From Jonesiaceae bacterium BS-20 (GTDB taxonomy: Bacteria; Actinomycetota; Actinomycetes; Actinomycetales; Cellulomonadaceae): a stretch of 64,000 bases of DNA. A program made the translations under genes and the position numbers. Positions 53,744-62,815 of this stretch are shown here, piece after piece. The stretch spans positions 3,038,001-3,102,000 of the forward strand of contig CP146203.1 in NCBI GenBank assembly GCA_039995105.1, written 5' to 3'. The notes below the pieces were generated by a model that was given only the letters and a program-made list of their open reading frames with translations, had not been told where the DNA came from and did no database searches. The number at the start of each line of letters is the position of its first letter. The first letter of the stretch is position 1.

Positions 53744-53968
53744 TGTGGACAACCAGATAGAATCAACGAGTATTAGTCTTTCATGAAACCTTTAATCCAC
53801 AAAGTTTTCCACAGGCTGTGAGTATCGTGTGCGTATTCGAAATTTGGCGGATTATCAATGAGCCGGAGAGAATAAGCGCGCAGGTACAAGCGCTTAATCC
53901 CCAAACCTGATATGCGATCATGCACAACCCAAACAGTCATCCACAATCTGAGTCACAAGTTGTGCATA
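53744..53968. other. Second DnaA-box group in the dnaA-rpmH gap
   Basis: A perfect box TGTGGACAA lies at 53744-53752; near matches are at 53805-53813 (TTTTCCACA) and 53960-53968 (TTGTGCATA). The first is close to the dnaA start, so it may serve DnaA self-regulation. Confidence 0.65.
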
Positions 53969-53998
53969 ACTATGAAAAAATGGTTTCATTGCTCTAGA

Positions 53999-54179
53999 CC
54001 AAATCCAGCGCTGGATTTGGGTAAGAACGGCGATGGTCCTTTGCAGGACCCGCCTCATCCAGTGTGGTGACCATTGACACAGCTTGTCAATGGTCTAAAA
54101 GTTTGACCTCACTGGGTCTGGTGACGTACCGTTTTAGGGCAATTCCAATTAGTTCTGCCTGCCCTAAAATGGGGACTTT
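53999..54179 (+). repeat. Series of four inverted repeats upstream of rpmH
   Basis: 53999-54020 is a perfect 22-nt palindrome (CCAAATCCAGC and its complement); 54035-54050 is GGTCCT-TTGC-AGGACC; 54069-54095 is an 11-bp stem (GACCATTGACA) with a 5-nt loop; 54132-54179 has TTTTAGGGCA pairing with TGCCCTAAAA. The four lie in a row with no gene. They could be mRNA leader hairpins of rpmH, attenuators or part of the origin. Confidence 0.6.
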
Positions 54180-54275
54180 CAAGTGCGGAATGGGTCAGCG
54201 CCAGCTGATTCTGGAGTGCAGCCACGTGCGAGGTTCACGACCGTGAACCAAGCTTGACAACTTTTGGAGTACCTC

Positions 54276-54413
54276 GTGAGCAAGCGGACTTTTCAGCCGA
54301 ACAACCGGCGCCGTGTAAAGACCCACGGTTTCCGTCTGCGTATGCGTACTCGCGCCGGTCGCGCGATTCTCGCAACACGCCGTCGTAAGGGTCGCGCCGA
54401 GCTCACAGTCTGA
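54276..54413 (+). CDS. rpmH: 50S ribosomal protein L34
   Basis: A 45-residue, very basic protein: [18 protein letters not shown] and [21 protein letters not shown] lies six bases before the GTG. It is the first gene of the rightward set. Confidence 0.98.
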   Translation: MSKRTFQPNNRRRVKTHGFRLRMRTRAGRAILATRRRKGRAELTV

Positions 54414-54418
54414 GTTCG

Positions 54419-54769
54419 GTGTTACCCGCGGCGCACCGTATGCGCCGTTCTGATCAATTTGGTCAGACGGTTCGCACTGGAGTGCGTACAGGAAAATCGA
54501 CCATGGTCGTTCACATGACTTTGAATCCAGAGTCACATGACGTGCCACTGGTCGGTTTTGTTGTATCTAAAGCCGTTGGCAATGCGGTCACCAGGAACCT
54601 GGTGAAACGCAGGCTACGGGCTTTGAGCCGCGCACAATTACCTACATTTCCAACGGGCAGCCACGTAGTTGTCCGAGCTTTACCACAAGCGGCACGGTCG
54701 GATTTTGGCCAACTAGAACTCGACTTTGCCGCGTGCTTGCGCAGAAATCAGCGGTTGTTACACCAGTAG
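54419..54769 (+). CDS. rnpA: Ribonuclease P protein component
   Basis: A 116-residue protein with the RnpA motif AVTRNLVKRRLRAL and the standard start LPAAHRMRRSDQF. GTG start, 5 bp after rpmH. Acts with the RNase P RNA to trim tRNA 5' ends. Confidence 0.96.
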   Translation: MLPAAHRMRRSDQFGQTVRTGVRTGKSTMVVHMTLNPESHDVPLVGFVVSKAVGNAVTRNLVKRRLRALSRAQLPTFPTGSHVVVRALPQAARSDFGQLELDFAACLRRNQRLLHQ

Positions 54770-54808
54770 TTACCGGTGATGCGTGAGAGACGAGGGATCG
54801 GAGAGACG

Positions 54809-55063
54809 GTGGAACAACAGAAACCACGCCGTAATCCGATTGCCCACGCATTGATTTGGCTCATTGGCCTATACCAAAAGTATATTTCGCCAATGTCAGG
54901 TCCCCGCTGTAGGTTCTATCCCTCGTGCTCTAACTATGCGGTCCAGGCAGTGCGAGTACACGGCGCCTTCAAGGGCACCGGTTTAGCGCTCTGGCGGATA
55001 CTGCGTTGCAATCCGTGGAACTTAGGAGGTATTGATGACGTTCCTCCTAAGAGAAGTAAATAG
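54809..55063 (+). CDS. yidD: Membrane insertion efficiency factor YidD
   Basis: An 84-residue protein with [23 protein letters not shown] and [15 protein letters not shown], the YidD signature with three conserved Cys. The GTG at 54809 has GGAG five bases upstream; a longer start at 54776 or 54779 would overlap its ribosome site. Confidence 0.93.
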   Translation: MEQQKPRRNPIAHALIWLIGLYQKYISPMSGPRCRFYPSCSNYAVQAVRVHGAFKGTGLALWRILRCNPWNLGGIDDVPPKRSK

Positions 55064-55158
55064 GTTGGCTATCAACCGCTGGTTGGTGTGCCGGTCATAA
55101 CCTTGAGTGCCCTGCGCTGTTAGGGCAAAACAGTGCACGCGCACTAAGGAGCAACATA

Positions 55159-56106
55159 GTGAGTTTTCCAAATCTTTTGGCACCAATCGAGTGGGCAGTC
55201 GCCTGGCTCATGTACCTTTGGCACGAGCTATTCTCGTTCCTAGGTATGTCCTCGGGCGCGGGTCTTGCTTGGGTTTTGTCCATTGTGGGACTAACCGTCA
55301 CAATCCGAATTGTGATCATGCCTCTGTTTGTGAAGCAGATTAAGTCTTCACGGGCCATGCAGATCATTCAGCCCGAGCTACAAGCCATTCAAAAGAAGTA
55401 CAAGGGCAAGACGGACCCGGCTTCACGCGAGGCAATGGGCCGCGAGACCATGGCGCTGTACAAGCACCACGGTACTAATCCGCTGGCGTCTTGTATGCCG
55501 ATTTTGCTGCAAACCCCAATCTTCTTTGCCCTCTTCCGGGTCCTGAACGCACTGTCCGCGATTGCTGCCGGGGACAAGAAACCGATTGGTCCAATCGACC
55601 AATCCGTTGCGGAGTCGATTGCTACATCGAAGTTGTTTGGCGCGAACCTGTCTTCAACGTTCTTGCACCAACCTACTGACATGAACACAAAAATTGTGGC
55701 AGGTGTATTGATTGCCGCAATGTGTACCACCTTGTTCCTGACCCAACGTCAGCTGACCATGAAGAACATGCCACCATCTGCGATGGTTGGCCCAATGGCA
55801 CAGACCCAGAAGATCATGCTTTACATGATCCCGGGCATGATGCTTATCTCCGGTGTGAACTTCCCAATCGGTGTGCTCATCTACTGGGTAGTCACCAACC
55901 TCTGGTCATCCGGTCAGCAGTACTACACCATCTCCCGCATGCCAGCCCCTGGCTCCGAGGCAGAGCGCCGCTTCAACGAGAAGAAGGCGCTCAAGGCAGC
56001 TAAGAAGGGCATTGTCATCGAGGAAACGGACGCGCCAACCATTATCGAGGCGCCCCGCGGTCAGCGTAACCAGCCGCAACGTAAGAACCGGCGTAAGAAA
56101 AAATAG
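55159..56106 (+). CDS. yidC: Membrane protein insertase YidC (Oxa1 family)
   Basis: A 315-residue insertase with five helices. The conserved core has the hydrophilic-groove Arg in TVTIRIVIMPLF, then a cytoplasmic hairpin (KSSRAMQIIQPELQAIQKKYKG), QTPIFFALFRVL and PIGVLIYWVVTNLWS. The tail is very basic (RKNRRKKK). It works with SecYEG and alone. GTG start with AAGGAG upstream. Confidence 0.97.
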   Translation: MSFPNLLAPIEWAVAWLMYLWHELFSFLGMSSGAGLAWVLSIVGLTVTIRIVIMPLFVKQIKSSRAMQIIQPELQAIQKKYKGKTDPASREAMGRETMALYKHHGTNPLASCMPILLQTPIFFALFRVLNALSAIAAGDKKPIGPIDQSVAESIATSKLFGANLSSTFLHQPTDMNTKIVAGVLIAAMCTTLFLTQRQLTMKNMPPSAMVGPMAQTQKIMLYMIPGMMLISGVNFPIGVLIYWVVTNLWSSGQQYYTISRMPAPGSEAERRFNEKKALKAAKKGIVIEETDAPTIIEAPRGQRNQPQRKNRRKKK

Positions 56107-56151
56107 TCTTCCCGGTTCCCCGGGCAATTCGTTCCAGTAAGGAGTTTGAAA

Positions 56152-56664
56152 ATGGGTTCCACTCCCAAGGCTGAGGGCAGCGTCTCACGCAGCCGCGTCA
56201 CCATGCTTGAAGAAGAAGGCGAAGTCGCGGCCGACTATCTAGAAGAGTTCCTTGATATTGCCGACCTTGATGGCGACATTGAGATCGACGTAGAGCACGG
56301 CCGTGCCGCGCTGGCAATCGTTGCCGACGACAACAGCGCGATTAATCACCTCGTTGGTAGAGACGGTTCAACCCTGGAGGCGCTGCAGGAATTGACGCGC
56401 CTCGCCGTTCAAGCCAAGACGGGGGAGCGCAGCCGTTTGATGCTGGATATTGCAGGCTTCCGGGCGCAGCGGAAGGTGGAACTGGGGCAGTTGGCTAAGG
56501 ACGCTATTGCCAAGGTTGAGGCCTCCGGTGAGCCACTGAAGCTTGACCCGCTCAACGCCTTTGAGCGCAAGGTAGTTCATGACGTGGTGACCGCTGCTGG
56601 TTTGATTAGCGAATCACACGGTGTGGACCCAAACCGGTACATCGAGATCACGCCGGCTAAGTAG
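56152..56664 (+). CDS. jag: RNA-binding protein Jag (KH-R3H)
   Basis: A 170-residue protein with a KH-like domain (LEEFLDIADLDGDIEID... GRDGSTLEALQELTRLAVQ) and an R3H domain (FRAQRKVELGQLAKDAI, FERKVVHDVVTAAG). AAGGAG lies before the ATG at 56152. It follows yidC as in most bacteria and may bind RNA to control the envelope. Confidence 0.95.
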   Translation: MGSTPKAEGSVSRSRVTMLEEEGEVAADYLEEFLDIADLDGDIEIDVEHGRAALAIVADDNSAINHLVGRDGSTLEALQELTRLAVQAKTGERSRLMLDIAGFRAQRKVELGQLAKDAIAKVEASGEPLKLDPLNAFERKVVHDVVTAAGLISESHGVDPNRYIEITPAK

Positions 56665-56677
56665 TTTTGAGTTAGGA

Positions 56678-56709
56678 AGGGTCGGCTTGTTGAACAGGCC
56701 GACCTTTTT
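56678..56709 (+). terminator. Intrinsic terminator after jag
   Basis: GGTCGGC (56680-56686) pairs with GCCGACC (56698-56704), followed by TTTTT. Confidence 0.85.
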
Positions 56710-56729
56710 CTCTTTGATTGGAAAAGAAC

Positions 56730-57359
56730 TTGGACGCATCATTAGATCCACAGGCAGTGGAACAGTACTTTGGCGAGTCTTTTGCTAAGGTCTCCCGCTT
56801 TGCCCAAGAGCTGGAACAGCAGGGTGAACTGCGTGGTCTTATTGGCCCTCGTGAGGTTGGCCGGCTATGGGAGCGTCACATCCTGAACTCTGCTGCAGTT
56901 GTGCCATTTCTGCCAACGCGTGGCCTCATCGTTGACATCGGTAGTGGTGCGGGATTGCCAGGAATCATTATCGGTTCGATGTTGCCTGAAACTCAGGTGA
57001 AGCTCATTGAGCCGATGGAACGTCGTTGCACTTGGCTCAATGAGATGGTCGATCTGCTCGAGCTGACCAACGTAGAGGTACTCCGAGGACGCGCCGATGA
57101 ATTCCACGGAGCCTTCACCGCTGATGCTGTTACCGCGCGCGCGGTGGCGGCTCTGGACAAACTTGGCCGGTGGGCAATTCCGCTCCTGGATCAGGGTGGT
57201 CAGTTGGTCCTGTTGAAGGGGCGCTCTGTCACCGATGAAATTGAGCCGGCACGCAAGGTGCTGCGAAAGTACAAGATGACCGAACCGGAGATCGTGGAGG
57301 CAACGACGGTGGCTGGATCAGAGGCCACAACGGTTTTGCGAACTACCCGCCAGAAGTAG
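56730..57359 (+). CDS. rsmG: 16S rRNA guanine-N7 methyltransferase RsmG
   Basis: A 209-residue SAM enzyme with VDIGSGAGLPGII, KLIEPMERRCTWLNEM and TARAVAALDKLGRWA; it methylates G527 of 16S rRNA. The start is uncertain: TTG at 56718 or 56730; the second has GGAAAA upstream. A terminator lies between jag and this gene, so it may have its own promoter. Confidence 0.93.
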   Translation: MDASLDPQAVEQYFGESFAKVSRFAQELEQQGELRGLIGPREVGRLWERHILNSAAVVPFLPTRGLIVDIGSGAGLPGIIIGSMLPETQVKLIEPMERRCTWLNEMVDLLELTNVEVLRGRADEFHGAFTADAVTARAVAALDKLGRWAIPLLDQGGQLVLLKGRSVTDEIEPARKVLRKYKMTEPEIVEATTVAGSEATTVLRTTRQK

Positions 57360-57390
57360 TAGCGGTAGCGCTCAGAGCGATCATTTCTCA

Positions 57391-57426
57391 AGGGTCTCTC
57401 GGTTCATTTAGAGCCGGGAGACCTTT
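57391..57426 (+). terminator. Terminator after rsmG
   Basis: GGTCTCTCGG (57393-57402) pairs with CCGGGAGACC (57414-57423), one G-U pair, followed by TTT. Confidence 0.75.
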
Positions 57427-57471
57427 GCGTTGTGCGGGCGTGAATGTGAGCAGATTACTCTGGTTGCGCAA

Positions 57472-57487
57472 TGTTTCACGTGAAACA
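57472..57487. other. parS: parS centromere site, perfect match
   Basis: TGTTTCACGTGAAACA upstream of parA, an exact match. Confidence 0.95.
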
Positions 57488-57630
57488 CTGTCATGAGATG
57501 CCCGCCGTGTCTGACCGAGCAAGTAAGGTTGAGATGTTCCGAAACCGGTGTAGTTAAACCGGGCGCGACGAACTTGTAACCGTGGTGGCCGGTTTGAAAG
57601 CTGCCGTGTTGAACCTGGAAGGAATCACTT

Positions 57631-58623
57631 GTGACTGCCAAGTTGCCAAGCCCGAACGGCCGTACCGGGTACGATCCGGCCGATGCCCGGTCTGCTAGGG
57701 TGCAGGCGCTGATGGAAAGCGCAGGAGGAATAGACGCGAGCACTCCGCTTGCTGCCCAGGTAGCGGAGGACGCTCGGCGGCGCGCTGCGCTTGAAGGACT
57801 GGATTACCCAAAGCCGGAGCACACCCGGTTCATCACCATCGCCAATCAAAAGGGTGGGGTGGGGAAAACAACCTCAACGGTGAACTTAGCCGCGAGCTTG
57901 GCAAAGGGTGGTCTCAATGTCCTTGTCATCGATTCGGACCCCCAAGGTAATGCTTCGACCGCACTGGGAGTTGACCACCAATCTGGCGTTCCCTCGATCT
58001 ATGAGGTCTTGGTCGAGGATCAACCAATGAGTTCAGTGGTCGCGGTTTGCCCGGACTTTGAAAACCTATTGGTAGTCCCGGCCACGATTGATCTGTCCGG
58101 TGCCGAGATTGAGCTGGTATCACTTGTTTCACGTGAAACAAGACTGCGCCGTGCTCTCGACGCGTATGCCAAGGATCGTGCAGGCCAAGGTTTGGATCGG
58201 CTGGACTATGTCCTAATTGACTGCCCACCAAGTCTTGGATTGTTGACCGTCAACGCTTTCGTAGCGGGGACCGAAGTACTGATTCCGATTCAGTGTGAGT
58301 ACTATGCGCTTGAAGGATTGAGCCAACTGCTCAAGACAATCACGATGATTCAGTCTCACCTGAATAAGGATCTTCACGTATCGACGATCTTGCTAACAAT
58401 GTATGACGCGCGCACAAACCTTGCTCAACAGGTAGCAAATGAGGTGCGGACGCACTTTACCAAGGAGACACTCGAAGTTCCAATCCCGCGCTCGGTCAGG
58501 GTTTCTGAGGCTCCGTCGTATGGCCAAACCGTCATTACGTACGAGCCAAACTCCACGGGCGCGCTAGCCTACCGCGCTGCTGCGCTTGAACTGACGCAAC
58601 GCAGTGTGGCCAGGGCGATGTAA
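57631..58623 (+). CDS. parA: Chromosome partition ATPase ParA (Soj)
   Basis: A 330-residue ATPase with a 65-residue N-terminal extension. The deviant Walker A is KGGVGKTT (Lys74, Lys79), Walker A' VIDSDPQGNAS, Walker B YVLIDCPPSLG. It moves ParB-parS complexes. GTG start with AAGGA upstream. A perfect parS site lies in the gene. Confidence 0.97.
   Translation: MTAKLPSPNGRTGYDPADARSARVQALMESAGGIDASTPLAAQVAEDARRRAALEGLDYPKPEHTRFITIANQKGGVGKTTSTVNLAASLAKGGLNVLVIDSDPQGNASTALGVDHQSGVPSIYEVLVEDQPMSSVVAVCPDFENLLVVPATIDLSGAEIELVSLVSRETRLRRALDAYAKDRAGQGLDRLDYVLIDCPPSLGLLTVNAFVAGTEVLIPIQCEYYALEGLSQLLKTITMIQSHLNKDLHVSTILLTMYDARTNLAQQVANEVRTHFTKETLEVPIPRSVRVSEAPSYGQTVITYEPNSTGALAYRAAALELTQRSVARAM
58135..58150. 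other. parS: parS centromere site, perfect match, inside parA
   Basis: TGTTTCACGTGAAACA within the coding region of parA, extended to 18 bp by a flanking T/A pair. Confidence 0.95.
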
Positions 58624-58720
58624 TGCGCAGCGGTGAAATTGAGGACCGCATTGGCAAGGGTGTGGTTGAAAGCAAATGGTCAGTGAAACCTGGGTTGGGT
58701 AATCCGAAAGAGGAGCAGCT

Positions 58721-59815
58721 GTGAGCGAGAAACGACGTGGTTTGGGTAGGGGATTGGGTGCGCTGATCCCCACGAGCCCAGAGCAGGACCGTCCGGTTGA
58801 TGTGTTCTTCCCGGACCGCTCGAGTGAGCAGTCTGCCGGTGAGGACGCGGTTCCGACCTCAACGATTCTCTCAGATACAGCCAGAGAGCTATTGCAGGCT
58901 CCTCCCCGTAAGCGCGCCAAGACGGCAGCGGGTTCGGGTCGAGCCAAAGTGGCGGATGTTCCACGTGAAACATCCGCCGATCTGGTTCCGGTGCCGGGAG
59001 CGCGCTTTGCCGAGATTGATGTTGTTAAGATCAGTCCCAATCCGCGGCAACCGCGGCTGAACTTTGATGAGGGCGAACTCGAAGAGTTGGTCGGTTCCAT
59101 CAAGGAAATTGGTGTCCTCCAGCCAGTTGTCGTGCGCCCGCTCGGCGGCGACCTGTATGAGTTGATCATGGGGGAGCGCCGGCTGCGCGCAACCCAAGAG
59201 GCGGGGCTCTCGGCTATCCCGGCAATCATTCGGGACACCGATGATGAGGATCTCCTACGCGACGCGCTGTTGGAGAACCTCCACCGCTCCGCACTCAATC
59301 CGCTCGAAGAAGCCGCGGCATACCGTCAGCTCTTAGACGACTTCGCCTGCACCCACGAGGTGCTAGCTACCCGGATCTCGAGGTCTCGTCCCCAGATTTC
59401 AAATACCCTGCGGCTCTTGAACCTGCCTCCCGTGGTGCAACGTCGCGTGGCCGCCGGAGTGCTCTCGGCTGGGCATGCGCGAGCGTTGCTGGGCCTTGCG
59501 GATGTGACCGCGATCGAGAAGCTTGCGGGGCGCATTGTTGCTGAAGGTCTTTCGGTGCGGGCAACTGAAGAAGCGGTTGCCCTTCATGTGGACCGTCCCG
59601 TGGCAAAGCGTGCTGTGAGAACGCGTGAACGTAATGAGGCAACCGAGGCAATTGCATCGCAGCTCTCAGACCGGTTCGACACTCGCGTGCGAGTTGATCT
59701 GGGCAAGACCAAGGGAAAGATGACGGTTGAGTTTGCGACCCTCGAAGATCTCAATAGGATTCTAGGCATAATTGCTCCCGACGTTGCCAACGAGGGACGT
59801 CGAAGCAAAAACTAG
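58721..59815 (+). CDS. parB: Chromosome partition protein ParB (Spo0J)
   Basis: A 364-residue protein. The start KRRGLGRGLGALIP is the ParA-binding tip; the ParB/CTPase box is ERRLRATQEAG and NLHRSALNPLEEA; the HTH is ATRISRSRPQISNTLRLLNLP. The C-terminal part is a dimer region. GTG start with AGGAG upstream. It holds a near-perfect parS site. Confidence 0.97.
   Translation: MSEKRRGLGRGLGALIPTSPEQDRPVDVFFPDRSSEQSAGEDAVPTSTILSDTARELLQAPPRKRAKTAAGSGRAKVADVPRETSADLVPVPGARFAEIDVVKISPNPRQPRLNFDEGELEELVGSIKEIGVLQPVVVRPLGGDLYELIMGERRLRATQEAGLSAIPAIIRDTDDEDLLRDALLENLHRSALNPLEEAAAYRQLLDDFACTHEVLATRISRSRPQISNTLRLLNLPPVVQRRVAAGVLSAGHARALLGLADVTAIEKLAGRIVAEGLSVRATEEAVALHVDRPVAKRAVRTRERNEATEAIASQLSDRFDTRVRVDLGKTKGKMTVEFATLEDLNRILGIIAPDVANEGRRSKN
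58957..58972. other. parS: parS site, one mismatch, inside parB
   Basis: TGTTCCACGTGAAACA differs from the consensus only at the fifth base. Confidence 0.85.
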
Positions 59816-59957
59816 GTTTCTGACATCTTGCACCAATTGTGTCAGAATAACGGCTTACGCAATGCCCTCGTGCGCGCACGATCATGCTGGTGGTGGTGTC
59901 TGCGTACATTTGGGTTCACAATGGGCTCTCAGCGGGCCGTGTGTGCGATTTAGGGCA

Positions 59958-60005
59958 TGAAAATGGGCCCCTAACCTCTGATCAGAGGTTAGGGGCCCAT
60001 TTTCA
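59958..60005. terminator. Bidirectional terminator, 48-nt perfect palindrome
   Basis: Arms 59958-59981 and 59982-60005 are exact reverse complements with no spacer. The outer bases are AAAA/TTTT, so each direction gives a T-run. It lies between convergent parB (plus) and the ligase gene (minus). The rest of the gap 59816-60026 shows nothing. Confidence 0.93.
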
Positions 60006-60026
60006 TTGCGTTACTGCGACACTTAA

Positions 60027-61061
60027 CTAATCTTGTTCAGCAATCGTTGCCAACGCTGGAGTTTCATCGAGCTCGGGCTCGGTAGCGGACCCCGAGTGGG
60101 TTAGGACGTCCGTCACCAGCTTGGTGTATGCCTGAGCCAGCGTGGTGCCTTCCGCAAGGATGCCCTGGGGAACCAGAGAAGTTTCCGTCATGCCCGGAGC
60201 AACATTGACCTCGAGGAACCAAACGGTTCCGTCATCGCTAATAATCATGTCGGTGCGGGAGATGTGCCGCAGCCCAAGTTCGCGGTGTGCGGTCAGGGCC
60301 GCCCGCTGAGCCGCCTCGAGCTGGTTGGCGGATAGGCGCGCAGGTGCAAAGTATTGGGTGCGTCCCGGGTTGTATCTTGCGTCGAAGTCATATGGGCCAT
60401 CGGTGACAATCTCAACCGCTGGAAGGGCTCGTGGCGTCCCATCGGTGTCAATAACGGTTATTGCAAGCTCGGTTCCGGATACCGCCTGCTCAATAAGGGC
60501 AAGCTCGCCGTAGGCAAAGCAATCTACTAACGCTTGAGCGAGTCTGGCCTTGTCGGTCACGAGGGTTACACCGAGAGCGGAGCCACCGGTAGCGGGCTTC
60601 ACCACGAGTGGCAATCCGAGCTTGTCAGCGATCGCATCCATAACAGGGCCCGCACCTAGTTCACGGAAGAGCGACTGCGGGAGGGTCACGTATTTGGGGG
60701 TGCTCACTCCGGCTGCGGACAAGACAGCCTTTGCGACGGGCTTGTTCCAGGCAACGCGGCTCGCCTTGGGCCGGGTACCTAGGTATGGCAACTCAAGAAG
60801 TTCAAGAATGTCACGGATGGATCCGTCTTCGCCGGTCGACCCGTGTAGCAAGGGCCAAACAAGGTCAGGCCGGTACTGCTCGAGTTTGGAGATCAGTTGC
60901 CCATCTACGTCCATGACTCGGGTGGTAAACCCTTGGGAACGTAAAATTTCTGCTACGCGGCGCCCGGAGCGGATTGATACATCACGCTCATGGGATAGGC
61001 CGCCGGCCAAGATTACGACGGTTGGTGATTGTTCTTGTGAAGTGTTCAATGCTGCATTCAT
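60027..61061 (-). CDS. ddl: D-alanine-D-alanine ligase-like protein
   Basis: A 344-residue ATP-grasp protein with ILAGGLSHERDVSIRSGRRV, HGSTGEDGSIRDILELL, LPLVVKPATGGSALGV and FLEVNVAPGMTETSL. These match Ddl, which makes D-Ala-D-Ala for the cell wall, but actinobacteria often have a second, ligase-like copy at this place, so the true substrate is open. The start overlaps the aminotransferase by 4 bp. Confidence 0.88.
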   Translation of the reverse strand: MNAALNTSQEQSPTVVILAGGLSHERDVSIRSGRRVAEILRSQGFTTRVMDVDGQLISKLEQYRPDLVWPLLHGSTGEDGSIRDILELLELPYLGTRPKASRVAWNKPVAKAVLSAAGVSTPKYVTLPQSLFRELGAGPVMDAIADKLGLPLVVKPATGGSALGVTLVTDKARLAQALVDCFAYGELALIEQAVSGTELAITVIDTDGTPRALPAVEIVTDGPYDFDARYNPGRTQYFAPARLSANQLEAAQRAALTAHRELGLRHISRTDMIISDDGTVWFLEVNVAPGMTETSLVPQGILAEGTTLAQAYTKLVTDVLTHSGSATEPELDETPALATIAEQD

Positions 61062-62368
61062 GCGATATCAGGCCCCGGTGCGTCAACGTCGGATACATCA
61101 TCTAATTGGGGAGAGGTGCCAAAAATCTCCACGGATTCGCGTTCCGCGCTGATCACGTGGGCAAGGCGGCGAATACCCTCGCGGATATTCTCCTCAGTGG
61201 GGTAACAAAAAGACAGGCGCATGTGGTCCGCGCCGGTTCCGTCATAGTAAAAAGCGGTGCCAGGAACGTAAGCAACCCGCCCGGTTACCGCACGCGGCAG
61301 CATCGACTTAGCATCAAGCCCCGCCGGTAACTTGACCCAAGTATAGAAACCGCCATCCGGAACGTTCCATGAGGCATCGGGAATGAACTCGGCTAAAGCC
61401 GAGACCATCGCATCACGGCGCCCCTTGTACATGCCTTGGAACTTCTTGATCTGAGCCTTCCAGTCATTGTTGGCAAGGTACGCGGAGATTGCCAGTTGGG
61501 ATGCGTTGGAAGGGCACAGGATTGCCGATTCAGAAGCAAGGACAAGCTTCTCCCGCACGGCGTGCGGCGCAACGGCCCAGCCCACCCGGAAGCCAGGTGC
61601 AAAGGTCTTAGAGAATGAGCCAAGGTAGATAACACCCTCGGCGTCAAACGAGCGCATGGCCGGCAGCGGCTCCTTGTCAAAGCCAAGCAAGCCATAGGGG
61701 TTGTCCTCAATAATCAGGACACCAAAGCGCTTACAAATCTCGAGCACCTGGTGGCGGCGCTCGAGTGAGAGCGTTACTCCGGCCGGGTTATGGAAGTTGG
61801 GGATCGTGTACAAGAACTTGACCGTGCGCCCCTCGGCCTTGAGCCGAGTAAACGTGGCCTCAAGCTCCTGCGGGATCAACCCGTCGGCGTCCATCGACAC
61901 ATGGGCAACGTCAGCCTCATAGGAACGGAACACTGAAAGTGCGCCGACATAGGAAGGAGCCTCCGCCACGATCACGTCGCCCGGGTTAATGAAAATCCTG
62001 GTGACTAGGTCAAGGGCTTGCTGAGATCCGGTCGTAACAACAACATCATCCGGGTGCGCAGAGATACCTTCAAGCGCCATGACTTCAAGAATCTGCTCAC
62101 GCAGACCCTGATCGCCCTGACCTGAACCGTACTGCAGGGCCTTCATGCCATCGGTTGCAATGACCTTGGCAACGGTCTCTGAGATGTCATCGAGAGGGAG
62201 GTCAGCGAGGTTGGGCATTCCACCCGCAAGGGACACAACCTCTGGGCGGTTGGCTACCGCGAAAAGCGCTCGAACCTCAGACGCTCGCATGTTGTGAGCA
62301 CGTGAAGCGTAGCTGCCGAACCAGGGGTCTAGTCTTGTTCCCTTACTGGGAGAAATATTGGAGGTCAC
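61058..62368 (-). CDS. PLP-dependent aminotransferase, class I/II (LysN/MocR-like)
   Basis: A 436-residue aminotransferase with LAGGMPNLADLPLD near the start, YGSGQGDQGLR, IPNFHNPAGVTLS and the PLP-Lys in YLGSFSKTFAPGFRVGW. This pattern is the AAT-I type, like 2-aminoadipate transaminases. It has no HTH domain. GTG start without a clear ribosome site. The gene set with the D-Ala ligase suggests amino-acid or D-amino-acid metabolism. Confidence 0.9.
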   Translation of the reverse strand: MTSNISPSKGTRLDPWFGSYASRAHNMRASEVRALFAVANRPEVVSLAGGMPNLADLPLDDISETVAKVIATDGMKALQYGSGQGDQGLREQILEVMALEGISAHPDDVVVTTGSQQALDLVTRIFINPGDVIVAEAPSYVGALSVFRSYEADVAHVSMDADGLIPQELEATFTRLKAEGRTVKFLYTIPNFHNPAGVTLSLERRHQVLEICKRFGVLIIEDNPYGLLGFDKEPLPAMRSFDAEGVIYLGSFSKTFAPGFRVGWAVAPHAVREKLVLASESAILCPSNASQLAISAYLANNDWKAQIKKFQGMYKGRRDAMVSALAEFIPDASWNVPDGGFYTWVKLPAGLDAKSMLPRAVTGRVAYVPGTAFYYDGTGADHMRLSFCYPTEENIREGIRRLAHVISAERESVEIFGTSPQLDDVSDVDAPGPDIA

Positions 62369-62408
62369 AATGTCAAGTTTCGCATGGGGGATAAAATTTG
62401 TTTGCTAA

Positions 62409-62448
62409 GGGGAGGGCTGTGGCACTATCTGGCACCACAACCCACCCC
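62409..62448. terminator. Hairpin between trxA and the aminotransferase
   Basis: A GGGG-A-GGG-CT-GTGG arm pairs with CCAC-AA-CCC-A-CCCC, with two mismatches. The T-run is poor, so it is a modest terminator for trxA. Confidence 0.5.
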
Positions 62449-62470
62449 CGTCCTTCACAACTCTAGGCGA

Positions 62471-62803
62471 TTATGCGCCAAGAAGTTCGGTGATCTCGGC
62501 AATGAGTGCCTTCTTAGGGCGCCCACCAACCAAGGACTTCACCAGTTCCCCGCCCTTGTACAAGTTCAAAGTGGGGATCGAAACAATGCCGTACGCGGCC
62601 GTGGTCTCGGGGTTGATGTCGGTGTCGAGCTTGGCAATCTTGATCTGTCCGTCATACTCCTGCGCGAGCTCCTCGAGCAGGGGAGCGATCTGGCGGCACG
62701 GCCCACACCACTGCGCCCAAAAGTCGACCAAAACAGGAATGTCGGATTCTAGAACTTGGGCTTTGAAGTCATCGTCATGGACGGCGACGGTAAAGGTAGA
62801 CAT
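62471..62803 (-). CDS. trxA: Thioredoxin
   Basis: A 110-residue thioredoxin with WCGPC (Cys33, Cys36) and the cis-Pro in [10 protein letters not shown]. It lies 12 bp after trxB, so the two work together. ATG with AGGA upstream. Confidence 0.97.
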   Translation of the reverse strand: MSTFTVAVHDDDFKAQVLESDIPVLVDFWAQWCGPCRQIAPLLEELAQEYDGQIKIAKLDTDINPETTAAYGIVSIPTLNLYKGGELVKSLVGGRPKKALIAEITELLGA

Positions 62804-62815
62804 GTTGAGTCCTAA

